Shown: positions 20,637 to 32,407 of the stretch, piece by piece | How positions within the stretch are numbered: position 1 is the stretch's first letter | How the letters are laid out: every line of letters starts with the position of its first letter | Source: Daphnia carinata | Taxonomy: Eukaryota > Arthropoda > Branchiopoda > Diplostraca > Daphniidae | DNA length: 64,000 nucleotides | Assembly: GCF_022539665.2 (NCBI RefSeq) | Contig: NW_026712522.1 | Coordinates: 62,001 to 126,000 of the forward strand | Direction: 5' to 3' | Program-made: the position numbers and the translations under genes | Notes under the pieces: model-generated | Databases searched by the model: none | What the model saw: the letters and a program-made list of their open reading frames with translations, nothing else | Told to the model about the DNA's origin: nothing

Positions 20637-23600
20637 ATGTCAGTTCCGGCCAGGAGAACGAGACACGCGGTCACAGACCAAGATGAGACGAGTATCGACG
20701 AAAGATTGTCGATCGTCGAGGAGAAAATAGAAAAAATATACAAGTCAGGCGACTCGTACCACTCTATGTTACACAAAAGAGTCGAGGTTACGGAGAAAAC
20801 GATAGGAAGGTTTATGACAGACACAGCAATAAAGATGAAAGCAATGGAGAAAAAGATAGAAGACATGGAAGATTTAGAGGCAAGATTGGCGGCAATCACA
20901 GAGTTAGTGAAAGAGATAGATGGTAGAAGCAATAAAGCGCTGAACTCTGCAGCGAAATTAATTGAACAAGCGAAAGAAAGCCTTTCAATCAAGGAACAAA
21001 TCCCGGAGATAGTGGAGGGAGTAAGAGCCGAAATAAGATCAATCGTGGAGAGAACGATAGAAGATAGCTTGCCCGGCCTAGAAGACAGCCCGATAAGACG
21101 ACAAGAGCCGTTACGGGCTTCGTCAAGGGCTGACTCCCCGATAGGCACGCGGGAAGAATTGCTTGAAGATCGGGCTCTGATAAAAAGGGAACTGAAAGAC
21201 AGTATAGCATTGGCGGAAGCCGACGCTGAAAGTAGACAGAAATACATAGACAAGGCCGAAGCTCGATGGGTAGCCATCGTAGCGTTAAATGAAAAGCTGG
21301 CCGCAATCTCTACGGCAGCCGAAAAAGCGGGTGACAAAGAAATAGAGGACAAATTGAGAGAAAAGATGAAAAAATTAAGAGAAAAATACAAGAAAAGCGA
21401 AACCCAATCGCCAATAAACAGAACAGCGCTGCCTCTACCGACGTTTAACGGAGAGATCACAGCATGGAAGGGTTGGAGAGCTATGTGGACGGCGTATGAC
21501 GCCGATCCGAGATTAACAGAGGCGGAAAAATTTCAATATCTGCGGATAAGCCTGAAAGGCAAGGCCGCAGAATTGATATCACATATACACTTTGACGAAA
21601 ACCAATATCAGGAAGCAATGCTGAAATTGGAAAAAAGATTCGGGGATACAGAAAAGTTAAAGGCCCACTACGTAAACGAACTGAAAAGTCTCGTAGCCGT
21701 AAGACTGGGAGACTCAGCAACAACCGGTCAGTTGAAGAGAATCTTCGACGGGCTGACAAACGCCAGAGCTGCCCTAACGAACCTCAAAGTGGATATGGGC
21801 GGCTATGGAGAATACATCTCGGGAGATGTGTTGAAGGCATTGCCCAAAGCATTAACCTCGCGATGGTGGAGGGAAAAATGGTTCGACGAGGATCAACCGA
21901 CACTAGAAGCCATTCTCAAGGAGCTTGATCGAGAGATACGGCTTAGAGAGATGGAGGAAGATCCTGTGATCCAGCCGCATAGCCCAAGAAGGGAACCTCA
22001 AGAGAGGGGAGGTAGGATGACACCCTGTTGTTTTTGTCAGCAGAATCACATACACCACAGGTGTATGGTGAATACCCCGCAGTTCAGACGAACGCTCTGC
22101 GAGCGAGAAAACCGTTGTTTGAAATGCCTCGGCAGATCGCATCGGACGGAACACTGCGTAGCCAGAGTTCCGTGTAGGAATTGCGGGAGTATAGACCATA
22201 GCCCAGCGCTATGCCTGTCAAGACAAAGACAATACGGGCCAGTCAGAGCACAGTCCCCGCAAAGACCGATGAACAGATCGGTGACGATAGATACCAATGT
22301 GAATTGTGCGCAGGCAACTTCGATCGGACTGCCCACATTCACGGCGGTATTACAAGGAAAAAATAACAGAAAAATAAAAGTGCTTGGTCTGATAGACTCG
22401 GGGAGCGAAAAAACGTTCATCCGACAGAGTCTGATCAGACGGTTAAAGGCGGACGAAGAGGATGAAGGAGAGATAAGAGTGAACACGTTTGGATCAGACC
22501 AAGCGGAAAGATCGGTGCTAAAGACCTATAGCGTATGGATGGTCCCGGAAAGACAGGGAAAAATAAAAATTAAAGCTACGGCAATAAAGTACGTGGCAAA
22601 AGCAACACCAAAGGTCCGGTCAAGACTGGTAGAGATCTTGACGGAACAAGGAGAGAAGGTCGCAGATGAAAGACATTTCAGGCCCGACAATAAAACAGAG
22701 TTTGACATGATAATAGGATGTGACTATTATTGGCAAATACTAAAACACCAGACGAGACAGGGCCCAGACGATTCAGTGGCATGTGCCAGCAAGCTGGGGT
22801 GGATTATTTTTGGAGCACCCTCAGCAGGAAATCCGAGAGAAGTGTCGGCAAACATAGTTACACAGGCCGACGGAAAAAGAGTGATGGTAGACTTCAAGGA
22901 ATTCTGGGCCTTGGAGCACATGGGAGTTACGCCCCAAGAGTTAGAGGACCCGGGGTTCCTGAAAAACTATCAGGAGACTATAAAGAAAGATTAAACGGGC
23001 AGATATGAGGTTCTGTTCCCGTTTAAAAACAACAGAAGGTCGATGGAGACCAACAAAAACATAGCCGCGGTCAGATTGACAGGGCTATTGAGAAGAATGA
23101 AACGGGAGGACAAAGTGGCCTACCATGAAGTTTTTCAACAATACCTCGAGAAAGGCTACATAGAAGTAGCAGATAAAAATTACACGGGAGCATGTACGTA
23201 TTTGCCGCACAGACCGGTGATAAAAACAGAAGCGGCAACCACCAAGATTAGACCGGTGTTTGACGGTTCGGCCCACCAGCAGAATAGGCCTAGCCTGAAT
23301 GATCTGTTGGAGACCGGGCCGAACCTGAACCCGGAACTTTTGGCGGTGCTGCTTAGATTCAGGCAGAATGAGATAGCGTGGATGGCGGACATCACGCAAG
23401 CATTCCTACAGATAGGAATACAGGAAGAACACGGACAGATAGTCCGATTTCTATGGATAAAAGACCCGAAAGATGATAACTCAGAATGGATAGAATACAG
23501 GTGGAAGAGAGTGCCGTTCGGACTCTCGAGTAGCCCGTTCATCCTAAGAGCCGTTATATTAAAATGCTTGGATGAGCATAGAGATGAATACCCAGAGCTG

Positions 23601-26473
23601 GTGGGAAAATTGAGCTCGCAGTTATATGTGGATGATTGGTTGGGGGGAGCGAGTAGCATCCCCCAAGCAATCGAAGCGATAACGCAAACACAGAAGATAT
23701 TTAATTCGGCCAAGATGGAACTTAGAAAGTGGACGACAAATAGCGTGGCACTCAGGGAACAGCTGCACGCGTTACAGTTCCAAAAGAAAGAAATAACGAT
23801 GGGAGATAATACAGAAAAAGCAGTTAAGGCGCTGGGAGTAACGTGGGATCCGGAGACGGACTCGTTTCGGTTCAAGCCCAAGAAGATAATAGAAGAGGCC
23901 GAAGAAATGAGCAAAAGGCCGACGAAAAGGAAGTTGTTCAGCCTTGCGCTGAAGGTCTTCGACCCGCTGGGATTGATATCACCGGTAACGGTGGTAGTAA
24001 GATTATCATGCAGAAGGTCTGGATGGATAAAACAGGCTGGGATGAGCCAGTATCGGCAAGCATAATGCCGCACTGGGAGACATTCATTAAGAGTTTGTCG
24101 GACCTCAAGAACACAAAGCTGGGACGGTGGACTGGAGAGATCCATTCACCGAGACTACATTTGTTTTGCGACGCGAGTGATGACGCATACAGTGTAGCCG
24201 CATATTTGGAGAACGGAAAAGAGACAAAGCTGTTATGCAGCAAAACCCGGATAGCACCGGACCCCAAAAAATCAGTATCGACCCCCAGGTTAGAGCTACT
24301 CAGCAACTTGCTGGCAGTGAGGCTGGGGGAATACATCGAAAAGTCCCTTGGACGATCGTTTGAGAAGACGTTGTGGACGGACTCGGCGATAGCCTACTGG
24401 TGGATGAAAGGCGAGTCGGGCCGGTGGAAACAGTTCGTTCACAACCGAGTGACAGAAATCAGGGAGAAGATCGATATAGAGTCGATAAGGCACTGTCCGG
24501 GAGTTCAGAACCCGGCAGATATAGCCTCGAGAGGGGCTTCAGTGAGCCAGCTGAACCATAAGAAAGATTGGTGGTCAGGTCCAGAGTGGCTGAACAAAAA
24601 AGAGATGTGGCCGAAGAATCCAGCCCAGATGGGGCAGGATTGTACGGAAGAAATCAAGAAAGAGGAAAAAATCAAAGAGATAACGCAATGTAATATTTCG
24701 ACGTCGAAAGGAAAAGAGTGGTACGAGAACTATAGTTCGCTGCGTACGATAATTAGGATCTGGGCGACAGTGAAAAGAGCGGTGAAGAGGTTCAAGGGAC
24801 AGCCGAACCCCGAGACACCGCTGGCAGAAGTATTGGTTGGAACCGACAAGAAACGGTTCAACATTCTCGCAGTAGAAGAAGTAGAGCAAGCAGAGTTAGA
24901 TTTATGGCGAGCGATGCAAATTGACGCATACAAAGAAGAAAGAGAAGCCATAAAAGAGAAAAAGCCCTGGAAAAATGATAAACTGAGAAAATTGGGGTTA
25001 GCCTGGGACGAGAGAAACGGGCTGATCAGGTGTTACGGCCACCAAGAAAACTGGTTGCGGCTTAACGGTAGAGAAGCGGTAATCCTATTACCAGAGAACC
25101 ACTATCTGACAGGCAAACTCATAGAGCAGACGCATGAACGGTTACTGCACACTGGAGTAAGCACGACGATGGTGGAGGTACGGCGAACGTTTTGGATCCC
25201 AAAACTGAGACAGACGATAAAGAAAGAGTTAAGGAGGTGCATGAGGTGTCAGAAATTAGACTCGAGACCGTTCAACGAGGTGCCTGCACCCCTGCCAGTG
25301 GACAGACTGCAGATGGCAAACCCGTTCAACGTGACAGGGATTGACTTTGCGGGACCCTTCCCGATAAGGCTTGTAGCAAGAACCGGGCAAGCGAAAGCCT
25401 ACATTTGTCTCTTTACGTGTGCGGTAACAAGAGCCGTGCACTTAGAAATGACTACAGACCAAGAAGCGACGACCTGCATCTTTGCCCTGAGAAGGTTTTT
25501 TGCAAGGAGAGGGGTGCCGAAAGCCATGTATTCAGACAACGCTAGAACGTTTACGCAAGCCGCCAAGTATTTGAGAGCGGCCTACAAGAGTGAGAAGATA
25601 TATAACACTCTGGTAGACCTGAATGTCAAGTGGCGATTCTCCCCAAGCCTCTCCCCTTGGTAGGGCGGGTTCTAGGAAAGAATGGTCCAGACAGTGAAAA
25701 GATTACTATATAAAACGTATGGGAACGAATCTCTGGAATATGATTTGTTCCAGACGGTACTAGCAGAGATTGAGGACACGATAAACACAAGGCCGTTGGC
25801 GTACGTCTCGGACGACGACAATGAGCCTCTGACGCCGAAGCAACTCATCACGGGTTACAGACAAAATCAGAAACACCCGGTGGATGATGAAGAAAGAGAG
25901 TATTCGGACAGAATACCCTTAACCAAGAGAGAGAGAATAAGGAGGAACCTACTAGCAGGATGATGGGAAGACTTCTATAAGGAATATGTGGCAGACCTGG
26001 AGAAGTTCCATTGCCCGACACCGGGCAGAACGAAGCAGGTTGAGGTCGGACAGGTGGTACTTATACACGATGAGAAATCTAAGAGAACGAAGTGGAAAGT
26101 AGGCAGAGTAGCCAAATTGTACCCCGGTTCGGATAACAAATTTAGAAGAGTCGCAGTATTGGTTGCCGATAAGGTGAAAGGCAAAGGATCGAAGCCAATA
26201 TACAGGGACATTAAATGTCTATACCCGCTAGAGCTAGAAGCAGGGACGATAGACGATGATCATAGAAATATCCTACCGTTCCAAGACGGAGACATAACGG
26301 ACAGCTCAGACTCTGAGTTGAACGAGGGTCCAACGGGGGGAGTGTCGGAGATTCCGACGTCTGAAGCAATCCGAAGGGACAGCAAAGGGATAGACGGAAG
26401 GGCAACAGAAGCCCGGGCACTCGGCACCGAAGAGTCGGTAGCTGGGGTAAGTCCAACGCTAGGCGGGAACTAA
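20637..26473 (+). pseudogene. gag-pol of BEL/Pao element 1 (disrupted)
   Basis: Starts at the first ATG after the LTR remnant and should be one polyprotein of ~1,940 residues. Visible parts: N-terminal coiled-coil Gag; DUF1759-type Gag core (LPLPTFNGEITAWKGW); Cys/His knuckles (CLKCLGRSHRTEHC, CRNCGSIDHSPALC); aspartic protease with DSGS; RT with YVDD; Peptidase_A17/RNase H-like region (LHLFCDASDDAYSVAA); H2C2 integrase zinc finger (HERLLH...CMRC); DDE integrase core (GIDFAGPF, YSDNA, then E); DUF5641-type C-terminus. Breaks versus element 2: a nonsense codon after KKD near 22994, a 1-bp deletion near 24000, two Trp codons turned to TAG near 25661-25676 beside the catalytic Glu, and one TGA near 25961. 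The frame ends inside the 3' LTR. Confidence 0.92.
26335..26342 (+). promoter_or_regulatory. Polypurine tract of element 1
   Basis: GGGGGGAG directly before the 3' LTR (TGTCGG). It lies within the last coding part of pol. Confidence 0.6.
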
Positions 26474-27574
26474 CCAAGAAGTTCCCGGCCAATGAAAATG
26501 ACATACCGGTAGACGGTAGAAGACGGAAGATAAACGGGAGTTAGAACGATTTGCTCGGCGAATCCTTGACACAGAAGGTCGGAAGCCGGGAGTATATTAT
26601 TGAAAGTACTTGACGTCTTTTACAGCTATGTGAGGCGGTCTCTACCGACCGCTCTCATAAGTCAACACCAAAAACCATCGTGACTGGAGCCTGTTTTAGA
26701 CCAGAGTAAGGAGGGTGTTGGCAATGAAGGGACCGACGGAGGGTCGGTGGAGGGGAGTTCGAGGTTGGAGGAAGTGGAGGATCCTGCGGCTAAAACGGGT
26801 GACGGAACACCGGTGACATCTACTCCAGCGTTTAAACTTATGTATGTTTATTGTATATATTAGTCAACGGTGTTTTGTAAATGTTGAGTATATAAAGGCT
26901 GGTTTCAGCCGAGTAAATACACACAAGTTTCACCGAAGCCCCCGGAGTCGGCTCTTCATTTTTCCTGCTGGTAACTACTATCAAATCTGGTTTATATCAC
27001 CTGTTTCGCTGCCCGTCGCCACTGGCCGTCAAATTCTGCCCGGCCGTGATAAGCTGCCTCCGCCCGTCAGCCCTCTTCGTTTGTCCGACTCTTTTCTCGA
27101 CGGCTCCAACGAAGTTGCTCGTGGGAACCTTGCCTCATCCGGATTGGATTCTGTTTTGCCGTCGCTTTACCCGAAGATCCATTCGACCCGGGGGCATTCA
27201 ACGCCAAGGATTACAAGTAATCTAGCGCTCGTCTTTTGTGTCCGTCATATTGACCGGGCCTTGTCTCGGCCCCGTATTTGAGATCATTGGATGGTGAGAT
27301 CCGTCCTGCCGGTCTTAACACGGTCCAGCACCGCCAAGTCATATTGGCCGCGCCTTGTCCCGGCCTCATAGTTTTAGATCGTTTGACGGTGAGATCCGTC
27401 CAGACGGTCTCGTCGCGATCCCGACGCGCCAAGTCATCGGAGCACGGTCCCCCACCGGCTGCCCAGACGTGACGCGGCTATTACGCTGGGATTCAGAGGT
27501 CCCAAGCCACTACTTTACGCTGAGCCGGCAGACTCCGGCATTTGAGAACGCCCGGCCAAGGGGCATTCCTCAAA
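26343..27574 (+). repeat. 3' LTR of element 1 (1,232 bp)
   Basis: Begins TGTCGGAGATTCCGAC and ends TTCCTCAAA, matching the element 2 LTR ends (TGTCGG...CTCAAA). TATA box TATATAAAG at 26889-26897. Its end touches GCCCCTGGG, the 3' acceptor of tRNA-Asn. Confidence 0.88.
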
Positions 27575-27647
27575 GCCCCTGGGTGGGCTCGAACCACCAG
27601 CCTTCCGGTTAACAGCCGAACGCGCTAGCCAATTGCGCCACAGAGGC
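27575..27647 (-). tRNA. tRNA-Asn-GTT: tRNA-Asn(GTT), no intron; 3' end abuts BEL element 1
   Basis: All paired positions are present (GCCTCTG with CAGGGGC; loop CTGTTAA), but the discriminator base is replaced by LTR sequence: the element ends exactly at position 72. The normal downstream T7 terminator is lost; read-through would enter the LTR antisense. Function doubtful. Confidence 0.75.
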
Positions 27648-27975
27648 GCGTTGTTGTAATTTTGCGCAAAATCATGCATATGGTAAACATCATTAACGTT
27701 TATTACAGTTTTGATTTCATATTGCTTCATTGTTCTCTACAAAAAGGAACTACTACACCGATGGGTAGATTCAGTATTGGGTTTCGTTTGCTGGTACCGT
27801 TTGCCTGGCCGTGAACACATGTAACTAGACTTATTTCACTCACGAAATAACTCATTAACGATTTATAATAAGTTTAGGGATGTTTGGTAAGTTGAAAACT
27901 AGATTTTAGACGGATAATCTGAAAATTTCAAACACCGAAAAATACATGGTTGACAGAGGATTCATCGTTCATGTG

Positions 27976-28048
27976 TCCTGGCTAGCTCAGTCGTTAGAGG
28001 AAAAGATTGGTAATAAATTGGTCGTAGGTTCGATCCCCACCTCGTACG
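27976..28048 (+). pseudogene. tRNA-Lys-like relic, array copy 3
   Basis: A and B boxes kept; T-stem GTAGG mispaired with CCCAC. Confidence 0.6.
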
Positions 28049-28116
28049 AGTAGTGTTCAATGTTAATCAGGTCAATTGCTGTTGGTATATTTGGCTGTAA
28101 TAGTTGTCTGAAATGC

Positions 28117-28189
28117 GTTCCCATAGTGTATTGGTTATCACATCGGCCTAACACGCTGAAGGTCCTCAGTTCGATCCTGGGTGGGAACA
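28117..28189 (+). tRNA. tRNA-Val-AAC: tRNA-Val(AAC), array copy 3
   Basis: Left-side variant (TATTGG, A26); stems intact. Confidence 0.88.
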
Positions 28190-28292
28190 AGACATTTAAG
28201 TGAAAAGCAAATGTGAAAGACGACTATTAATTTGGAATTTCCTGATTTCGTCATGATTGGATTAAGACCGTTGCTGGTGACATAAATTGAAC

Positions 28293-28364
28293 GTTCCATA
28301 GTTTAGTTGTTATCACGTCGGCCTTGCACGCTGAAGGTCATCAGTTCGTTCTTGGGTGGAAACA
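28293..28364 (+). pseudogene. Val-type tRNA pseudogene with TGC anticodon
   Basis: Occupies the Val-TAC slot. The loop reads CTTGCAC (anticodon TGC, Ala), the 5' acceptor is one base short (GTTCCA), and the T-arm (ATCAG/TTGGG) and D-arm are damaged. Best read as a decayed Val copy, not a new Ala tRNA. Confidence 0.7.
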
Positions 28365-28634
28365 ATCGGTTTGCATTTTACAAGATTGACTCATTGATTC
28401 GTGAGGTCACCGCCATCTGTAAGTCTGTAAGGCAACCAAATTTGTTTGACATCAATGACATGAATGCCACGGGACAACATTAACTAACTTTACGACAGCC
28501 TGGTTGTATGTAGCGCATATGTGGTTTTCCATTACTTAGTACTAGGCCAAGATATAGGCAAATAATTATGAAGCTTCCAAAAAAAGATAGTGCAATCGGT
28601 GTGCAGTGTCATATTTGTTTGCACTTCATTGCAT

Positions 28635-28708
28635 CGCCCCTGGGTGGGCTCGAACCACCAGCCTTCCGGTTAACAGCCGAACGCGCTAGCCAATTGCGCC
28701 ACAGAGGC
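28635..28708 (-). tRNA. tRNA-Asn-GTT: tRNA-Asn(GTT), no intron
   Basis: A 74-nt cloverleaf. Acceptor GCCTCTG pairs with CAGGGGC, D-arm GCGC with GCGC, anticodon stem TTCGG with CCGGA around CTGTTAA (anticodon GTT), T-arm GGTGG with CCACC, discriminator G. T7 terminator about 50 nt downstream on the minus strand. Convergent to the Val genes. Confidence 0.93.
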
Positions 28709-29036
28709 CCGATGTTGTAATTTTGCGCAAAATCATGCATATGGTAAACATCATTAACGTTTATTACAGTTTTGATTTCATATTGCTTCATTGTTCTCTA
28801 CAAAAAGGAACTACTACACCGATGGGTAGATTCAGTATTGGGTTTCGTTTGCTGGTACCGTTTGCCTGGCCGTGAACACATGTAACTAGACTTATTTCAC
28901 TCACGAAATAACTCATTAACGATTTATAATAAGTTTAGGGATGTTTGGTAAGTTGAAAACTAGATTTTAGACGGATAATCTGAAAATTTCAAACACCGAA
29001 AAATACATGGTTGACAGAGGATTCATCGTTCATGTG

Positions 29037-29109
29037 TCCTGGCTAGCTCAGTCGTTAGAGGAAAAGATTGGTAATAAATTGGTCGTAGGTTCGACCCCCA
29101 CCTCGTACG
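29037..29109 (+). pseudogene. tRNA-Lys-like relic, array copy 4
   Basis: A and B boxes kept; T-stem GTAGG. Confidence 0.6.
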
Positions 29110-29177
29110 AGTAGTGATGAATGTTAATCAGGTCAATTGCTGTTGGTATATTTGGCTGTAATAGTTGTCTGAAATGC

Positions 29178-29250
29178 GTTCCCATAGTGTATTGGTTATC
29201 ACATCGGCCTAACACGCTGAAGGTCCTCAGTTCGATCCTGGGTGGGAACA
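29178..29250 (+). tRNA. tRNA-Val-AAC: tRNA-Val(AAC), array copy 4
   Basis: TATTGG/A26 variant, stems intact. Confidence 0.88.
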
Positions 29251-29353
29251 AGACATTTAAGTGAAAAGCAAATGTGAAAGACGACTATTAATTTGGAATT
29301 TCCTGATTTCGTCATGATTGGATTAAGACCGTTGCTGGTGACATAAATTGAAC

Positions 29354-29426
29354 GTTCTCATAGTATAGCGGTTATCACGTCGGCTTTACCCGCTGAAGGT
29401 CATCAGTTCGACCCTGGGTGAGAACA
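29354..29426 (+). tRNA. tRNA-Val-TAC: tRNA-Val(TAC), variant, array copy 4
   Basis: Anticodon TAC, but position 37 is C (loop TTTACCC), the D-stem has A12 opposite C23 and position 49 is A. Function weakened or lost. Confidence 0.6.
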
Positions 29427-29696
29427 ATTGGTTTGCATTTTACAAGATTGACTCATTGATTCGTGAGGTCACCGCCATCTGTAAGTCTGTAAGGCAACCA
29501 AATTTGTTTGACATCAATGACATGAATGCCACGGGACAACATTAACTAACTTTACGACAGCCTGGTTGTATTTAGCGCATATGTGGTTTTCCATTACTTA
29601 GTACTAGGCCAAGATATAGGCAAATAATTATGAAGCTTCCAAAAAAAGATAGTGCAATCGGTGTGCAGTGTCATATTTGTTTGCACTTCATTGCAT

Positions 29697-29784
29697 CGCC
29701 CCTGGGTGGGCTCGAACCACCAGCCTTCCGGTATCGACGAAATTCGTAACAGCCGAACGCGCTAGCCAATTGCGCCACAGAGGC
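29697..29784 (-). tRNA. tRNA-Asn-GTT: tRNA-Asn(GTT) with 14-nt intron, type 1
   Basis: Same exons as the intronless gene. The intron at 29733-29746 reads CGAATTTCGTCGAT on the gene strand and sits exactly between A37 and A38. Intron position -3 is G, able to pair with C32. Confidence 0.88.
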
Positions 29785-30112
29785 CCGATGTTGTAATTTT
29801 GCGCAAAATCATGCATATGGTAAACATCATTAACGTTTATTACAGTTTTGATTTCATATTGCTTCATTGTTCTCTACAAAAAGGAACTACTACACCGATG
29901 GGTAGATTCAGTATTGGGTTTCGTTTGCTGGTACCGTTTGCCTGGCCGTGAACACATGTAACTAGACTTATTTCACTCACGAAATAACTCATTAACGATT
30001 TATAATAAGTTTAGGGATGTTTGGTAAGTTGAAAACTAGATTTTAGACGGATAATCTGAAAATTTCAAACACCGAAAAATACATGGTTGACAGAGGATTC
30101 ATCGTTCATGTG

Positions 30113-30185
30113 TCCTGGCTAGCTCAGTCGTTAGAGGAAAAGATTGGTAATAAATTGGTCGTAGGTTCGACCCCCACCTCGTACG
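30113..30185 (+). pseudogene. tRNA-Lys-like relic, array copy 5
   Basis: A and B boxes kept; T-stem GTAGG. Confidence 0.6.
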
Positions 30186-30253
30186 AGTAGTGATGAATGT
30201 TAATCAGGTCAATTGCTGTTGGTATATTTGGCTGTAATAGTTGTCTGAAATGC

Positions 30254-30326
30254 GTTCCCATAGTGTATTGGTTATCACATCGGCCTAACACGCTGAAGGT
30301 CCTCAGTTCGATCCTGGGTGGGAACA
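30254..30326 (+). tRNA. tRNA-Val-AAC: tRNA-Val(AAC), array copy 5
   Basis: TATTGG/A26 variant, stems intact. Confidence 0.88.
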
Positions 30327-30429
30327 AGACATTTAAGTGAAAAGCAAATGTGAAAGACGACTATTAATTTGGAATTTCCTGATTTCGTCATGATTGGATT
30401 AAGACCGTTGCTGGTGACATAAATTGAAC

Positions 30430-30502
30430 GTTCTCATAGTATAGCGGTTATCACGTCGGCTTTACCCGCTGAAGGTCATCAGTTCGACCCTGGGTGAGAA
30501 CA
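30430..30502 (+). tRNA. tRNA-Val-TAC: tRNA-Val(TAC), variant, array copy 5
   Basis: Same C37, A12 and A49 changes as the copy at 29354; the two units are recent duplicates. Confidence 0.6.
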
Positions 30503-30772
30503 ATTGGTTTGCATTTTACAAGATTGACTCATTGATTCGTGAGGTCACCGCCATCTGTAAGTCTGTAAGGCAACCAAATTTGTTTGACATCAATGACATG
30601 AATGCCACGGGACAACATTAACTAACTTTACGACAGCCTGGTTGTATTTAGCGCATATGTGGTTTTCCATTACTTAGTACTAGGCCAAGATATAGGCAAA
30701 TAATTATGAAGCTTCCAAAAAAAGATAGTGCAATCGGTGTGCAGTGTCATATTTGTTTGCACTTCATTGCAT

Positions 30773-30860
30773 CGCCCCTGGGTGGGCTCGAACCACCAGC
30801 CTTCCGGTAACTTTTTTTCGGTTAACAGCCGAACGCGCTAGCCAATTGCGCCACAGAGGC
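30773..30860 (-). tRNA. tRNA-Asn-GTT: tRNA-Asn(GTT) with 14-nt intron, type 4
   Basis: The only copy with intron ACCGAAAAAAAGTT (30809-30822, gene strand). Position -3 is G. Placement is ambiguous by one base because the intron starts with A. The rest of the unit matches the preceding one, so the introns differ while the flanks do not. Confidence 0.82.
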
Positions 30861-31188
30861 CCGATGTTGTAATTTTGCGCAAAATCATGCATATGGTAAA
30901 CATCATTAACGTTTATTACAGTTTTGATTTCATATTGCTTCATTGTTCTCTACAAAAAGGAACTACTACACCGATGGGTAGATTCAGTATTGGGTTTCGT
31001 TTGCTGGTACCGTTTGCCTGGCCGTGAACACATGTAACTAGACTTATTTCACTCACGAAATAACTCATTAACGATTTATAATAAGTTTAGGGATGTTTGG
31101 TAAGTTGAAAACTAGATTTTAGACGGATAATCTGAAAATTTCAAACACCGAAAAATACATGGTTGACAGAGGATTCATCGTTCATGTG

Positions 31189-31261
31189 TCCTGGCTAGCT
31201 CAGTCGTTAGAGGAAAAGATTGGTAATAAATTGGTCGTAGGTTCGACCCCCACCTCGTACG
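31189..31261 (+). pseudogene. tRNA-Lys-like relic, array copy 6
   Basis: A and B boxes kept; T-stem GTAGG. Confidence 0.6.
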
Positions 31262-31329
31262 AGTAGTGTTGAATGTTCATCAGGTCAATTGCTGTTGGTA
31301 TATTTGGCTGTAATAGTTGTCTGAAATGC

Positions 31330-31402
31330 GTTCCCATAGTGTAGTGGTTATCACGTCGGCCTAACACGCTGAAGGTCCTCAGTTCGATCCTGGGTGGGAA
31401 CA
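31330..31402 (+). tRNA. tRNA-Val-AAC: tRNA-Val(AAC), array copy 6
   Basis: First copy right of element 1 with the consensus sequence (GTAGTGG, G26). Confidence 0.94.
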
Positions 31403-31505
31403 AGACATTTAAGTGAAAAGCAAATGTGAAAGACGACTATTAATTTGGAATTTCCTGATTTCGTCATGATTGGATTAAGACCGTTGCTGGTGACATAAAT
31501 TGAAC

Positions 31506-31578
31506 GTTCTCATAGTGTAGCGGTTATCACGTCGGCTTTACACGCTGAAGGTCCTCAGTTCGACCCTGGGTGAGAACA
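31506..31578 (+). tRNA. tRNA-Val-TAC: tRNA-Val(TAC), array copy 6
   Basis: Consensus sequence; anticodon TAC. Confidence 0.93.
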
Positions 31579-31850
31579 ATCGGTTTGCATTTTACAAGAT
31601 TGACTCATTGATTCGTGAGGTCACCGCCATCTGTAAGTCTGTAAGGCAACCAAATTTGTTTGACATCAATGACATGAATGCCACGGGACAACATTAACTA
31701 ACTTTACGACAGCCTGGTTGTATTTAGCGCATATGTGGTTTTCCATTACTTAGTACTAGGCCAAGATATAGGCAAATAATTATGAAGCTTCCAAAAAAAA
31801 GATATTGCAATCGGTGTGCAGTGTCCATATTTGTTTGCACTTCATTGCAT

Positions 31851-31938
31851 CGCCCCTGGGTGGGCTCGAACCACCAGCCTTCCGGTATCGACGAAATTCG
31901 TAACAGCCGAACGCGCTAGCCAATTGCGCCACAGAGGC
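31851..31938 (-). tRNA. tRNA-Asn-GTT: tRNA-Asn(GTT) with 14-nt intron, type 1
   Basis: Intron 31887-31900, type 1. The downstream T run is eight long here. Confidence 0.88.
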
Positions 31939-32266
31939 CCGTTGTTGTAATTTTGCGCAAAATCATGCATATGGTAAACATCATTAACGTTTATTACAGT
32001 TTTGATTTCATATTGCTTCATTGTTCTCTACAAAAAGGAACTACTACACCGATGGGTAGATTCAGTATTGGGTTTCGTTTGCTGGTACCGTTTGCCTGGC
32101 CGTGAACACATGTAACTAGACTTATTTCACTCACGAAATAACTCATTAACGATTTATAATAAGTTTAGGGATGTTTGGTAAGTTGAAAACTAGATTTTAG
32201 ACGGATAATCTGAAAATTTCAAACACCGAAAAATACATGGTTGACAGAGGATTCATCGTTCATGTG

Positions 32267-32339
32267 TCCTGGCTAGCTCAGTCGTTAGAGGAAAAGATTG
32301 GTAATAAATTGGTCGTAGGTTCGACCCCCACCTCGTACG
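32267..32339 (+). pseudogene. tRNA-Lys-like relic, array copy 7
   Basis: A and B boxes kept; T-stem GTAGG. Confidence 0.6.
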
Positions 32340-32407
32340 AGTAGTGATGAATGTTCATCAGGTCAATTGCTGTTGGTATATTTGGCTGTAATAGTTGTCT
32401 GAAATGC

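Larger units (their letters stand above)
19226..27574 (+). mobile_element. BEL/Pao LTR retrotransposon, element 1 (old, 5'-truncated, decayed)
   Basis: Order: partial 5' LTR, primer-binding site, ATG-less ORF1, gag-pol, polypurine tract, full 3' LTR. It is clearly related to element 2 but with a different LTR length (1,232 versus 1,180 bp). The 5' end is missing: the LTR begins at its internal position of about 699, and the left flank is tRNA-unit sequence lying about 150 bp upstream of where the right flank resumes. A deletion therefore removed the left part of the LTR plus host DNA, and no target duplication can be read. The right end abuts the 3' end of a tRNA-Asn. Confidence 0.92.

Noticed and set aside
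20543-21460. 305-codon minus-strand frame, and similar frames at 23180-24145 and 35561-36193
   Set aside because: Antisense shadows of gag-pol in a purine-rich coding strand; no domain of their own.
27575-27647. A 5-bp target duplication for element 1
   Set aside because: The left flank was deleted, so GCCCC on the right has no partner to compare with.
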